Positions 19,509 through 30,300 of a stretch of 64,000 nucleotides of DNA are shown here, one piece after another (the first letter of the stretch is position 1; the number at the start of each line of letters is the position of its first letter). Source of the DNA: Rhodococcus globerulus NBRC 14531 (GTDB lineage: Bacteria; Actinomycetota; Actinomycetes; Mycobacteriales; Mycobacteriaceae). Below the pieces are notes generated by a model. The model was not told the DNA's origin, ran no database searches, and worked only from the letters and a program-made list of their open reading frames with translations. Both the position numbers and the translations under genes were made by a program. The DNA lies in contig NZ_BCWX01000001.1 of the NCBI RefSeq assembly GCF_001894805.1, forward strand, positions 868,001-932,000. Reading direction: 5' to 3'.

Positions 19509-20584
19509 GAGGTCTCGCAGCACCGCTGACAAAGCTCATCATATTTGTCGTGGTCACGATTCTGGCAACAGGATTGCTGGCGGCGAGTATCGCAAACCTC
19601 GGAGGGGGAGGCGGGACCAAGTTCAACGCCGTGTTCTCCGACGTGACCTCACTGAACGAGGGCGACGAGGTTCGGATTGCAGGTGTGCGTGTCGGTCAGG
19701 TCGAGAAGATCGCCATCGTCAACGACAACCAAGCCGAAGTGCAGTTCTCGGTCTCCGATCGAGATTGGTTGCCGGCCAGTTCCATTGCCACGATCCGTTT
19801 CCGGAACCTGGTCGGGCAGCGTTACATCTCGCTGTCTCAGGGCGAAGGCAGCCAGGGTAAGAAGCTGACCGCAGGCGAAACGCTCCCTCTCGAGCAGACC
19901 CGACCGGCCGTCAATCTCACGACCCTGTTCAACGGCTTCAAGCCGTTGTTCACGACTTTGAGTGCCGAGGATGTCAACAAGCTGTCGTACCAGATCATCC
20001 AGGTTTTCCAGGGAGAGTCGGGAACGATCAGCGAACTCGTCCGCAACACGGCCAGCCTGACAAACACGGTGGCGGACAAGGACGTTGTCATCGGCGCGGT
20101 GATCAAGAACCTCAACGAAGTGCTGTCGACAGTAAATGCGAACGACAAGAATCTGGATTCGCTCATCGTCAACACACAGCAGTTGGTAACGGGACTTGCC
20201 AACGAGCGCGGAGTTGTCGGGTCAGCAGTCACGTCGCTCGCCGGATTGACAAATGCAACGGCGGATCTGCTGGAGCCCACGCGACCGTCTATCCAGGGAT
20301 CGATCACGGCGCTGGACACTTTGGCCACAACGCTGAACCGCCGTAGCGACGACGTGAATGCAGTGCTCGAGACCTTGCCCGTGAAGCTGGACAAGTTGAC
20401 CCGCGTCGCCAGTTACGGATCGTGGTTCCAGTTCTACCTGTGCGGAATCGACATCATTGCAGGTCCTGGTCAGTCGGCAACATTGAACTTGCCGACCGGG
20501 TTGCCGACGGTCAATATGCCGATCTACACCAATGCGGCCAAGCGATGCACTCAAGACGGAATGAAGGAGTTGCAGGGCCGATGA
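19505..20584 (+). CDS. MCE family protein, MceB position
   Basis: 359 residues. The membrane anchor LTKLIIFVVVTILATGLLAASIANL is followed by the MCE domain (FSDVTSLNEGDEVRIAGVRVGQVEKI) and the helical tunnel region. The ATG at 19505 overlaps the previous stop by 4 nt and gives the family N-terminus; earlier in-frame starts lie inside the previous gene. Confidence 0.93.
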   Translation: MRGLAAPLTKLIIFVVVTILATGLLAASIANLGGGGGTKFNAVFSDVTSLNEGDEVRIAGVRVGQVEKIAIVNDNQAEVQFSVSDRDWLPASSIATIRFRNLVGQRYISLSQGEGSQGKKLTAGETLPLEQTRPAVNLTTLFNGFKPLFTTLSAEDVNKLSYQIIQVFQGESGTISELVRNTASLTNTVADKDVVIGAVIKNLNEVLSTVNANDKNLDSLIVNTQQLVTGLANERGVVGSAVTSLAGLTNATADLLEPTRPSIQGSITALDTLATTLNRRSDDVNAVLETLPVKLDKLTRVASYGSWFQFYLCGIDIIAGPGQSATLNLPTGLPTVNMPIYTNAAKRCTQDGMKELQGR

Positions 20585-21576
20585 AAAAGCGTCGTAGTCC
20601 GGCAATGGCCGGCGCCATAGGCATCGTCGTGGTGCTCCTGGCAACGTTGTCCGCCTTCTTCATGGATTCACTTCCCTTTGTCGGCGCAGGGTCTTCGTAC
20701 GCGGCGGAATTCTCGGAAGCTGCTGGGCTCAAGCCCGGTAACGAGGTCCGCATCGCGGGTGTGAAGGTCGGCAAGGTGACATCGGTCGACCTCGACGGTG
20801 ACCGCGTTCTGGTCGACTTCAAAGTCAAGGATGCGTGGGTCGGCGATCAGACGTCGGCGTCCATCCAGATCAAGACGATTCTGGGGCAGAAGTACCTGGC
20901 TCTGGATCCGCGTGGCACCGAAAATCTGGATCCGAAGGACCGAATTCCATTGGAGCGCACGACTGCTCCGTACGACGTTGTCGAGGCTTTCTCGTCGGCC
21001 GCGGACACTGTCGGTGACATCGACACGGAGCAGTTGGCGCAGAGCATGGAAACGCTGTCGGAGGCCTTCTCCGAGACGCCAGAGGACGTCCGAGCATCAT
21101 TGAACGGCGTGAGTCGGTTGTCGCAGACTATCGCGAGCCGTGATCAGGACCTGCAGAAACTGTTCGAGGCAACGGGCAAGACGTCGCAAATCTTGGCGGA
21201 CCGGAACAAGGAGTTCACTCAACTGATCAGTGACGGCGCTCTGCTGGTGCAGGAGTTGAACAACCGCCAGCAGGCGATCTCCCAGTTGCTCACCGGAACT
21301 CAGCGGGTGTCACAGCAACTCACCGGATTGGTCCGCGACAACGAGGCGGCAATCGGGCCTGCGTTGACCCAACTCAACGGTGTCATCGACATCCTCGAAG
21401 CCAACAACGAGAACTTGGACAAGGCTCTGAAGCTCTACGAACCCTTTATTCGCCTGTACGCCAACGTCGTCGGCAACGGCCGCTGGTTCGACCAGGTCGT
21501 TGTCAACCTCCTTCCACCTGGTCTGCCACTGATTCCGGGCCCTCGTGATCCGATTCGTACGTTGGGAGGTAACTGA
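20581..21576 (+). CDS. MCE family protein, MceC position
   Basis: 331 residues with membrane anchor AGAIGIVVVLLATLSAFFM, MCE domain (FSEAAGLKPGNEVRIAGVKVGKVTSV), and a helical domain with repeated Gln-rich heptads (LNNRQQAISQLLTGTQRVSQQL). ATGA overlap with MceB and a one-base overlap with the next ATG, so the subunits are tightly coupled. Confidence 0.93.
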   Translation: MKKRRSPAMAGAIGIVVVLLATLSAFFMDSLPFVGAGSSYAAEFSEAAGLKPGNEVRIAGVKVGKVTSVDLDGDRVLVDFKVKDAWVGDQTSASIQIKTILGQKYLALDPRGTENLDPKDRIPLERTTAPYDVVEAFSSAADTVGDIDTEQLAQSMETLSEAFSETPEDVRASLNGVSRLSQTIASRDQDLQKLFEATGKTSQILADRNKEFTQLISDGALLVQELNNRQQAISQLLTGTQRVSQQLTGLVRDNEAAIGPALTQLNGVIDILEANNENLDKALKLYEPFIRLYANVVGNGRWFDQVVVNLLPPGLPLIPGPRDPIRTLGGN

Positions 21577-22823
21577 TGGCTGATATCACTGAAGCCGAAA
21601 GTGGCTCCAAGAAGCGAACTCTGGCGATCATTGCCGCAGCGTTGATTGGCGTGTTGGTGGTTGGCGGCGCCTTGTGGTGGGTGTTCACCCGCGCGGGCAC
21701 AACAACGATCACGGCGTACTTCGACAAGTCCATCGGTATTTACGACGGTTCCGACGTGCGAGTTCTGGGCGTGAAGGTCGGCACTGTCACCTCGGTGGAA
21801 CCGCAGGGCGATCAGGTCAAGGTCGACCTCCGCGTGGATCGCGGAATCGATATTCCGGTGGATGCCAATGCGGCGCAGGTGACTCCGTCAGTAGTGGCGG
21901 ACCGCTACATTCAGTTGACGCCGGTGTTCACGGGCGGCGACAAGATGGCCAGCGGTTCGGTGATTCCGATCGAGCGCACCGCCACCCCGGTCGAGGTCGA
22001 TCAGTTGTACGCGAGCATCAACGACCTCGCGTCGGCGCTCGGACCCGAAGGTGCGAACAAGGACGGTGCGCTGTCCAAGTTCGTCGAGACCGGTGCCGCG
22101 AACCTCGACGGCAACGGAGCAGCGTTGGGGGAGAGCATCACCCAGCTCTCCGACGCGGCTCGTACGTTGAACGACTCGAGTGACAACATCGCGGTGACCA
22201 TCAAGAATCTCAATACTTTTGTCGGTGCGTTGGCGACCAACGATCAACAGGTGCGCCAGTTCAACACTCAATTGTCCGACCTCACCGGATTTCTGGCGGG
22301 CGAACGCGATGATCTGGGTGCCGCTCTGAATCAGTTGTCCTTGACTCTCGGTGATGTCGCTAAGTTCGTGGCAGACAACCGCGATCAGTTGGCGACAACT
22401 GCAGAAGGCCTGATTGCGCCGACGCAGACGCTGGCGAACAACAAGGAAGCGCTCGCCAACACCCTGACCTTGTTGCCTCTCGCCATTTCCAATCTGGTGA
22501 ACTCGTATGACGCCGAATCCGGAGTTCTCGCTTCACGTCTGGCCTTCCCGGACTTGCAGAACCCGGCCGAGGTGCTGTGCAAATTGATGGATCTCGGCAA
22601 ACTGGTGCCGGGTAATCCTCAGTTCGAGGAGTTGGGACGACAGATGCAACCCGCCATCGATCAGTGTGTGGCGGTGGCCGCTATGACGGATGCGGCCGAC
22701 CAGGCCAAGAACATGAATCTCCCGTTCGGAATCCTGGCCGGCCCGGAGCGTGAGATGCAGGTTGTTCCTGGCACGGTGCCGGGTGTCGTGTCACCGCGAC
22801 TGAGCAGCGGGGAGGGCGAGTGA
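21576..22823 (+). CDS. MCE family protein, MceD position
   Basis: 415 residues: membrane anchor LAIIAAALIGVLVVGGALWWVF, MCE domain (FDKSIGIYDGSDVRVLGVKVGTVTSV), helical tunnel region and a C-terminal part with two Cys (LCKLMDLGKL, DQCVAVAAM). It starts on the last base of the previous gene's stop. Confidence 0.93.
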   Translation: MADITEAESGSKKRTLAIIAAALIGVLVVGGALWWVFTRAGTTTITAYFDKSIGIYDGSDVRVLGVKVGTVTSVEPQGDQVKVDLRVDRGIDIPVDANAAQVTPSVVADRYIQLTPVFTGGDKMASGSVIPIERTATPVEVDQLYASINDLASALGPEGANKDGALSKFVETGAANLDGNGAALGESITQLSDAARTLNDSSDNIAVTIKNLNTFVGALATNDQQVRQFNTQLSDLTGFLAGERDDLGAALNQLSLTLGDVAKFVADNRDQLATTAEGLIAPTQTLANNKEALANTLTLLPLAISNLVNSYDAESGVLASRLAFPDLQNPAEVLCKLMDLGKLVPGNPQFEELGRQMQPAIDQCVAVAAMTDAADQAKNMNLPFGILAGPEREMQVVPGTVPGVVSPRLSSGEGE

Positions 22824-24052
22824 AGCGCACAGTGATTGCCGGTGCGGGACTTGTGGTTCTGCTCGGTGCGAGTGCCTGCTCGTCGGAGGGCATCTATGCG
22901 GTGCCCCTTCCGGGTGGGCCTGACGTGGGATCGAATCCCATGAATCTGACCATTGAATTCGACGACGTTCTCGATCTGGTTCCACAGTCCGCGGTCAAAG
23001 TGGACGGTGTTCCGGTCGGGCGAGTAGAGAAGATCGGAGTCGGCCCGGACGGGTGGACCGCCGACGTGGGGATCATCTTGGATTCCTCGGTGGATTTGCC
23101 GGCCAATGCCGTTGCCGCCGTGGAGCAGACCAATTTGCTCGGCGAGAAATTCATTCAGCTGTCAGCGCCTCCTAGTGGCGCGGACACTACGGCCCAGTTG
23201 TCGGACGGCGACTTGATTCCGTTGGATCGCACTCGCCACGCCACCGAGATCGAACAGGTGCTCGGTGCATTGTCGCTCCTGCTCAACGGCGGCGGTGTCG
23301 GCCAGTTGCAGCCCATCGTCAAGGAGCTCGGCGCGGCGTTCGACGGGCGCGAGGGAACAACCAGAAGTCTTCTGGAACAGGCGAATACTCTCATCGGAGG
23401 CTTGAACGAACAGCGTGAGGACATCACTCGCGCGCTCGACGGTCTCGACGTGTTGTCCAGCCGGGTGAACGAGCAGAACGAGAAGATCGCCAAGGTCCTC
23501 GACGAACTGCCGGTGGCAATATCGGTACTCAACGAGCAGCGCCCGCAGTTGACGCAGATGCTCGCTCAAGTGGACCGCCTCGGAACCGTCGGTACCGACG
23601 TCCTGACACAGTCCAAGGACGATCTGATCGCAGATCTTCAGGCACTTCGTCCGACATTGCAGGCACTCGCTGCATCCGGTGACGACCTCGTCGGCGCGCT
23701 CCCGCTGCTTCCGACGTTCCCGTTCCCGGACGGAGTCGAGAAGATCACGCAAGGTGGGTCGGTCAATTTGTTCCTCGCTGTCGACCTGCAAATCGGTAAT
23801 ACGCTCTCCGGGCTTGGTGTCGGACAGGGAGATCCCGAGTATCGCCAGCCCAAGTTCGGTGATCCCAAGCCGGTGGTGGATCCGTCCAATCCGTATTACA
23901 ACGGAAACGGACCGCGACCGGGCTGGCCCACAGTGTCACTGCTCCCGATCGCGCCGATCCTGCCGCAGTTGCCGATGGCACCTGCAGTCGGTGCCCCGCT
24001 CAACCCCATTCAGGGAATGCTGGATCAGTTCGGAATCGGTGGTGGACAATGA
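22820..24052 (+). CDS. MCE family lipoprotein, MceE position (LprK-like)
   Basis: 410 residues. The N-terminus is a lipoprotein signal (KRTVIAGAGLVVLLGASAC) with the lipidated Cys expected at residue 20, as in MceE proteins of other mce operons. The MCE domain with FDDVLDLVPQSAVKVDGVPVGRVEKI follows, then the helical region and a Pro-rich C-terminus. GTG start at 22820 with a 4-nt overlap. Confidence 0.93.
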   Translation: MKRTVIAGAGLVVLLGASACSSEGIYAVPLPGGPDVGSNPMNLTIEFDDVLDLVPQSAVKVDGVPVGRVEKIGVGPDGWTADVGIILDSSVDLPANAVAAVEQTNLLGEKFIQLSAPPSGADTTAQLSDGDLIPLDRTRHATEIEQVLGALSLLLNGGGVGQLQPIVKELGAAFDGREGTTRSLLEQANTLIGGLNEQREDITRALDGLDVLSSRVNEQNEKIAKVLDELPVAISVLNEQRPQLTQMLAQVDRLGTVGTDVLTQSKDDLIADLQALRPTLQALAASGDDLVGALPLLPTFPFPDGVEKITQGGSVNLFLAVDLQIGNTLSGLGVGQGDPEYRQPKFGDPKPVVDPSNPYYNGNGPRPGWPTVSLLPIAPILPQLPMAPAVGAPLNPIQGMLDQFGIGGGQ

Positions 24053-25296
24053 GATCGGCTCTGGTCAAGTGGCAGCTAGTGGGCTTCGTATTGGTCGCGC
24101 TCCTAGGACTTGTCTATGTGGGAGGCAAGTATGTGCGCCTCGACAACCTCCTGGGTTTCGGGCAGTACACGGTCAAGACGGAACTGCAGACGTCGGGCGG
24201 CATCTTCACCAATGCCGAGGTGACGTATCGCGGTGTGCCGGTGGGACGGGTTGGTGATTTGTCACTGACGGACGACGGGATCGAGGTCGATCTGAAGATC
24301 GACAACAATGCACCGCCGATCCCGGCGTCGACGAGGGCTGTTGTGGCCAACCGTTCTGCAATCGGCGAGCAGTTCGTCGATCTGATCCCCGATACCGATC
24401 AGGGTCCGTTCCTCGAGGACGGTTCTGTGATTGCAGTGGGTGACACAGCGACGCCGGTTCCGGTCGAAGAAGTGTTGACCAGTGCGAACGGCTTGGTCCA
24501 TTCGGTGCCCGTCGATGCACTGCACACCGTCGCGGTCGAACTCGGTGCAGCCTTCAACGGCAAGGGTGAGGACATCCAGGTTCTGGCCGACTCGTTGTCC
24601 GGACTCTCGCAGTCCGGCCTCGACACCTTGCCTCAGACGCTCGGATTGATCCGTGACAGCCAGACGGTGCTCACGACCCAGTCCGACCAGTCGTCGTCGA
24701 TCAAGCAGTTCAGTGCCGACCTCGATGTCATTGCCGCACAACTGCGGACCAGTGACCCCGACATCAGGCGTCTGATCGACAACGGCATCCCGGCAAGCGA
24801 GCAGATCGGGGCCCTCGTCAACGAGACCGGTCCGGCACTGACCACGGACCTGACAAATCTGGCGTCGTTCGGCAGGACGTTTGCGCCTCGTGCCATTGCG
24901 CTGCAGCCGTTTCTGATCTTTCTGCCGGGGCTGGCTGCGGCGGGGCCGACAGTGGCTCCTGGTGACGGAACCGTGCATCAAGGGTTGGTGCTGGAGACAA
25001 ACAATCCGTTGTCGTGCACCGTCGGGTACGAAGGCACCATGGCGATTCTCGATGACATGAAGCGTCAGGATCCCAACTTCGACGACACGCAGCAGGACTT
25101 CCCGTTGAACACAGCGGCGTCCTGTGAGGTCCCGCTGGGCAGCGAGACGGGTGTTCGCAGTGCCAACCGGGTTATCTACGCCGATCCCGGCACGATTCAA
25201 CCGTGGGACTTCAAGCCGAAGGTCGATCCTGACAAGTTGAATCTCAATCCGATTGCTACCCAGTTGGCGCCGATTCTCGGAGTGACGCCGAAGTAG
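24049..25296 (+). CDS. MCE family protein, MceF position
   Basis: 415 residues: membrane anchor WQLVGFVLVALLGLVYVGGKYV, MCE domain (LQTSGGIFTNAEVTYRGVPVGRVGDL), helical region and a C-terminal domain with two Cys (LSCTVGYEG, AASCEVP). It completes the six-subunit set. A weak TGCCCCA/TGGGGCA inverted repeat lies in the 96-bp gap that follows. Confidence 0.93.
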   Translation: MRSALVKWQLVGFVLVALLGLVYVGGKYVRLDNLLGFGQYTVKTELQTSGGIFTNAEVTYRGVPVGRVGDLSLTDDGIEVDLKIDNNAPPIPASTRAVVANRSAIGEQFVDLIPDTDQGPFLEDGSVIAVGDTATPVPVEEVLTSANGLVHSVPVDALHTVAVELGAAFNGKGEDIQVLADSLSGLSQSGLDTLPQTLGLIRDSQTVLTTQSDQSSSIKQFSADLDVIAAQLRTSDPDIRRLIDNGIPASEQIGALVNETGPALTTDLTNLASFGRTFAPRAIALQPFLIFLPGLAAAGPTVAPGDGTVHQGLVLETNNPLSCTVGYEGTMAILDDMKRQDPNFDDTQQDFPLNTAASCEVPLGSETGVRSANRVIYADPGTIQPWDFKPKVDPDKLNLNPIATQLAPILGVTPK

Positions 25297-25392
25297 AGTG
25301 CCCCAGGGTGTGCTATTGGGTTGGGGCAGTTGAGGATTCGAGGCAACGGAATTGGTGCTGCCAGGATCCGGACATAACAGGTAAGTAGGGTA

Positions 25393-26052
25393 GTGAGCGT
25401 GATTCAGAAAAGCAGTCCGAAGGGGGTGACGGCGCCGCTTGTTGCGGTCGGCGTTCTCCTCGTAGCCGCACTAGTTGCGCTAGGTGTGTTCGGCGTCCCG
25501 TACGTGAAGGCGTTGACCACTGACCGCAACACCGCAGAGATTCGCGACGAGGCGTTGATCGGCGCCCAGCAGGTTGCGATCAATCTCAACAACGCCGACT
25601 CGGCGAATCTCGACGCGTCGATCGAGACCATGCGGTCTTCGGTTACCGGCGACGAGATGACGGTGTACCTCCAAAGTGTTCAAGACTCCATCACGGACGA
25701 ACTGCGGAACTCCGGATCCAAGGCCGACGCCGAGGTGATGTCTGCTGCGCTCACCGAACTCAACACGGACGACAGGACTGCGACGGCACTTGTGGTCGTG
25801 AAGGTCACTACCACCCAGGGCAACCAGTACGTGAAGAACCAGGTCGGTATGCGATTGGGCATGGTCGAGGTGGACGGTATCTGGAAGGCCAGTTCGGCCG
25901 AACCCGTCGGAAACCGGATCGATCTGGAGTCGGGCACATTGCCGGGCGCCGACGGCACCGGCAGTTCCGATGGGTCGACGCCGGCAACCGAATCACCAGC
26001 GCCCACCGAGGCGCCCGCACCGAGCGTAGGAGGCGATTCAGGTGGCCAGTAG
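25393..26052 (+). CDS. Mce-associated membrane protein (first)
   Basis: 219 residues with one N-terminal transmembrane helix (LVAVGVLLVAALVALGVFGV), a periplasmic domain (NTAEIRDEALIGAQQVAINLNNAD through VDGIWKASSAEPVG) of the NTF2-like fold common in Mce-associated proteins, and a Pro/Ser/Glu-rich tail. Such proteins stabilise Mce complexes. The GTG at 25393 is used; GTG 25399 is possible. Confidence 0.85.
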   Translation: MSVIQKSSPKGVTAPLVAVGVLLVAALVALGVFGVPYVKALTTDRNTAEIRDEALIGAQQVAINLNNADSANLDASIETMRSSVTGDEMTVYLQSVQDSITDELRNSGSKADAEVMSAALTELNTDDRTATALVVVKVTTTQGNQYVKNQVGMRLGMVEVDGIWKASSAEPVGNRIDLESGTLPGADGTGSSDGSTPATESPAPTEAPAPSVGGDSGGQ

Positions 26053-26088
26053 TCAGCCTCGATCAGCCATCCGAAGGAGAAGCGCGTA

Positions 26089-26904
26089 ATGCCACCGAAG
26101 CGCAGAGTCGGGATGCCGCAGGCAAACCAGAACCGTCGGCCGAAGATAGCCGGATCAGCCCGCTCGTTGAACGTCCCCGCGGGGACGCCGGCCGAGGAAC
26201 CAGCGAACGTCGAGGCCGTCGAGGCCGAGGTAGCCGCAACAGAGGCCGTCGAGACCGAGGCCGTCGAGACCGAGGCAGCCCCGAAGGCAAGCCTTCGGAA
26301 AGCCCCGAAGCCGAGTCTCGAGAAGGAAGCCCAGCCGAGTCCCGAGACGGCAGCCGAGCCCAGCCTCGCGGAGGAACCGCCGGCACCAGAGCCTGCTCTG
26401 TCGAAGGAAGCGAGTCGCACTTCGTGGCCGCTGGTCATCGGGTTAGGCGCAGCAGCGGTAGTAGTCGCGGTGCTTGCGGGTCTGGCTTTTTTCAAGGTCG
26501 GCGCCCAGATGGACGATGTGGCATGGGTCGACGAGGGGGCGACGGCTGAGGTGCTGCGGGTGACTCCACCGGCGCTCGAGGCGGTGTTCACCTTTGCGCC
26601 CGGCACCTTCGACGCCGATTTCGACAAGGGCTTGCAGGGTCTGAACCAGGCCATGCGTGATCAGCTGACCGAGTACAAGGACACACAGAAGGCCGGCGTC
26701 GAACAAACCCAGACGGCGACTACGGCGGATGTCACGGAGATCGGTGTCACCAGGCTCGAGGAGGACCGAGCGCAACTACTCGCGCAGTTGAACGTCAGTT
26801 CGACGCAGAGTGGTGTGGCTGCCGGATCCCGTTCCGGGATGGTTGTCGTCAGCTTGGAGAAGCAGGACGGTAATTGGCTGATCTCGGAGATCCGCGACCG
26901 CTGA
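26089..26904 (+). CDS. Mce-associated membrane protein (second), with repetitive acidic N-terminus
   Basis: 271 residues. The first 110 form a cytoplasmic low-complexity region rich in Glu, Ala and Pro, including a 15-bp DNA repeat at 26242-26271 coding for (EAVET)2. A transmembrane helix follows (WPLVIGLGAAAVVVAVLAGLAFF), then a periplasmic domain of the same class as the previous gene product (LNQAMRDQLTEYKDTQKAGVEQTQTATTAD). It has a GGAGAAG ribosome site and an intrinsic terminator behind it, so it is the last gene of the mce unit. Confidence 0.85.
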   Translation: MPPKRRVGMPQANQNRRPKIAGSARSLNVPAGTPAEEPANVEAVEAEVAATEAVETEAVETEAAPKASLRKAPKPSLEKEAQPSPETAAEPSLAEEPPAPEPALSKEASRTSWPLVIGLGAAAVVVAVLAGLAFFKVGAQMDDVAWVDEGATAEVLRVTPPALEAVFTFAPGTFDADFDKGLQGLNQAMRDQLTEYKDTQKAGVEQTQTATTADVTEIGVTRLEEDRAQLLAQLNVSSTQSGVAAGSRSGMVVVSLEKQDGNWLISEIRDR

Positions 26905-26921
26905 CAAATGTGTGCGACGAG

Positions 26922-26953
26922 CTGGACCGGAAATAGATTCCGGTCCAGTTTTT
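26922..26953 (+). terminator. intrinsic terminator ending the mce operon
   Basis: An 11-bp perfect stem CTGGACCGGAA/TTCCGGTCCAG (26922-26932 with 26938-26948) closes a 5-nt loop and is followed by TTTTT. Confidence 0.93.
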
Positions 26954-27337
26954 CGTATCCGGGTCAGTGACTGGCTACACTACCGACAACGGTGTTCGAA
27001 CCGAGTCGGTCGACTGTTCGAATGCCATGACTTACCTCGGCGCTCTTGACGGGGCGGTTCCGAAGGTCCAGTCTGAGCGGTGAACATGCACGGACGAGTG
27101 ATCGGCAGTCTCACGTCAGCACCTGAATCAGACCCTCAGCTACACCCGACTCGACATTTCCTGAGTAAGGGTGTACTTTTGGACGTTGCGCTGGCTGCCT
27201 CCTGTCCACCCCTCGTCTCAACCGCTGCGAAGTCAAGTACTTCTTGCTTTCTGCGACGGGTTTCGTTCGGGTTGTAACCAGCGAAATTCGAAGCAGATAC
27301 AGCGGCGGTCGCAACAGTACGGAGCGGCCCGCGTGAG
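26954..27337 (+). promoter_or_regulatory. rpoB upstream region, 384 bp without a gene
   Basis: No convincing coding sequence is seen. A TACACT at 26976-26981 fits a TANNNT -10 box, and a TTGACG at about 27048 is a possible -35; neither has a clear partner. The length leaves room for a long untranslated leader before rpoB. I see no strong ribosome site at the GTG start. Confidence 0.4.
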
Positions 27338-30300
27338 GTGCTGGAAGGACGCATCTTGGCAGTCTCTAGCCAGACCAAGGCAGTTTCCGGAATCCCCGGA
27401 GCCCCGAAGAGGGTTTCGTTCGCGAAAGTTCGCGAACCCCTCGAAGTTCCCGGGCTTCTTGATGTTCAAACCGATTCGTTCGAGTGGTTGATCGGCGCGC
27501 AGAGTTGGCGCGAACGAGCAGCAGCTCTCGGCGACAATGCAGTGTCCGGCGGTCTCGAAGACATCCTCGCGGAGCTTTCTCCGATCGAGGATTTCTCCGG
27601 CTCTATGTCACTCTCCTTCTCTGATCCTCGATTCGACGAGGTCAAGGCCTCGACGGACGAGTGCAAAGACAAGGACATGACCTACGCGGCGCCGTTGTTC
27701 GTCACCGCGGAGTTCATCAACAACAACACTGGTGAGATCAAGAGCCAGACGGTCTTCATGGGTGATTTCCCGATGATGACCGACAAGGGCACCTTCATCA
27801 TCAACGGCACGGAGCGCGTGGTTGTCTCGCAGCTCGTGCGTTCCCCCGGTGTGTACTTCGACAAGAGCGTCGACAAGAGCACCGAGAAGGATCTGCACAG
27901 CGTCAAGGTGATCCCGGGTCGCGGCGCATGGCTCGAGTTCGACGTCGACAAGCGCGACACCGTTGGTGTCCGCATCGACCGTAAGCGTCGTCAGCCCGTC
28001 ACCGTCCTGCTCAAGGCACTCGGCTGGACCACGGAGCAGATCACGGAGCGCTTCGGCTTCTCCGAGATCCTCATGGCCACGCTGGAGAAGGACAACACCG
28101 CCGGTACCGATGAGGCTTTGCTCGACATCTACCGCAAGCTGCGTCCGGGCGAGCCCCCCACCAAGGAGAGCGCGCAGACCCTTCTGGAGAACCTGTTCTT
28201 CAAGGACAAGCGTTACGACCTCGCTCGCGTGGGTCGTTACAAGATCAACAAGAAGCTCGGCCTCAACGCAGGTCAGCCGATTGTTGCTTCGACGCTGACC
28301 GAAGAAGACATCGTCGCCACCGTCGAGTACCTCGTGCGTTTGCACGCTGGTGACACCTCGATGACGGCACCGGACGGCGTCGAGGTTCCCGTTGAGGTCG
28401 ACGACATCGACCACTTCGGTAACCGTCGTCTGCGCACCGTTGGTGAGCTCATCCAGAACCAGATCCGCGTGGGCCTGTCCCGCATGGAGCGTGTTGTTCG
28501 TGAGCGCATGACCACGCAGGACGTCGAGGCAATTACGCCTCAGACCCTGATCAACATCCGCCCGGTCGTCGCTGCGATCAAGGAGTTCTTCGGAACGTCC
28601 CAGCTGTCGCAGTTCATGGACCAGAACAACCCGCTGTCGGGGCTGACGCACAAGCGTCGTCTGTCTGCCCTCGGCCCGGGTGGTCTGTCCCGTGAGCGCG
28701 CCGGCCTCGAGGTTCGTGACGTTCACGCGTCGCACTACGGCCGCATGTGCCCGATCGAGACCCCGGAAGGCCCGAACATCGGCCTGATCGGTTCGCTGTC
28801 GGTGTACGCACGCGTCAACCCGTTCGGCTTCATCGAGACGCCGTACCGCCGGGTTGTCGACGGCCAGGTCACCGATCAGGTTGATTACCTGACCGCTGAC
28901 GAAGAGGATCGCCACGTCGTCGCACAGGCCAACTCGGCCATCGACCGTGACGGCCGCTTCACCGACGCGAAGATTCTCGTTCGTCGTAAGGGTGGCGAGG
29001 TCGAGTTCGTCTCGTCCTCCGACATCGACTACATGGACGTTTCGCCGCGCCAGATGGTGTCCGTCGCTACCGCGATGATCCCGTTCCTCGAGCACGACGA
29101 CGCAAACCGCGCCCTGATGGGTGCGAACATGCAGCGTCAGGCTGTTCCGCTGGTTCGCAGCGAAGCGCCTCTCGTCGGTACCGGTATGGAGCTGCGTGCA
29201 GCTGTCGACGCCGGTGACGTCGTCATCACCGAGAAGACCGGTGTTGTCGAAGAGGTCTCAGCGGACTACATCACGGTCATGGCCGATGACGGAAGCCGCA
29301 AGACCTACCGGATGCGCAAGTTCGCGCGTTCCAACCAGGGCACGTGCGCCAACCAGCGTCCGATCGTGGACGAGGGACAGCGCGTCGATGCCGGCCAGGT
29401 CCTCGCTGACGGCCCTTGCACCGAAAACGGTGAAATGGCGCTCGGTAAGAACCTGCTCCTGGCGATCATGCCGTGGGAAGGCCACAACTACGAGGACGCG
29501 ATCATTCTGTCGCAGCGCCTGGTGGAAGAGGACGTCCTGACCTCGATTCACATCGAGGAGCACGAGATCGATGCCCGCGACACCAAGCTCGGTGCCGAGG
29601 AAATCACTCGCGACATCCCGAACGTCTCCGACGAGGTCCTCGCTGACCTCGACGAGCGCGGCATCATCCGTATCGGTGCCGAGGTTCGTGACGGCGACGT
29701 GCTGGTCGGAAAGGTCACGCCGAAGGGCGAGACCGAGCTGACCCCCGAAGAGCGCCTCCTTCGCGCCATCTTCGGTGAGAAGGCCCGCGAGGTTCGTGAC
29801 ACGTCTCTCAAGGTTCCTCACGGTGAGACCGGCAAGGTCATCGGCATCCGCGTCTTCTCGCGCGATGACGACGACGATCTGCCTCCCGGTGTCAACGAGC
29901 TCGTTCGCGTGTACGTGGCCCAGAAGCGCAAGATCCAGGACGGCGACAAGCTCGCCGGCCGCCACGGCAACAAGGGTGTTATCGGCAAGATCCTCCCGCA
30001 GGAAGACATGCCGTTCCTTTCGGACGGCACGCCTGTCGACATCATCCTGAACACGCACGGCGTCCCGCGTCGTATGAACATCGGTCAGGTCCTGGAGACC
30101 CACCTCGGGTGGATCGGCAAGACCGGCTGGAACGTTCAGATTGCCGCTGATGGCACTCGTCCGGATTGGGCTGCGACCCTTCCGGAAGAGATGCTCGCCG
30201 CTCCTGCCGACTCGAACATCGCCACCCCGGTGTTCGACGGCGCGAAGGAAGACGAGCTCACTGGTCTCCTCGAGTCCACGTTGCCGAACCGCGACGGCGA

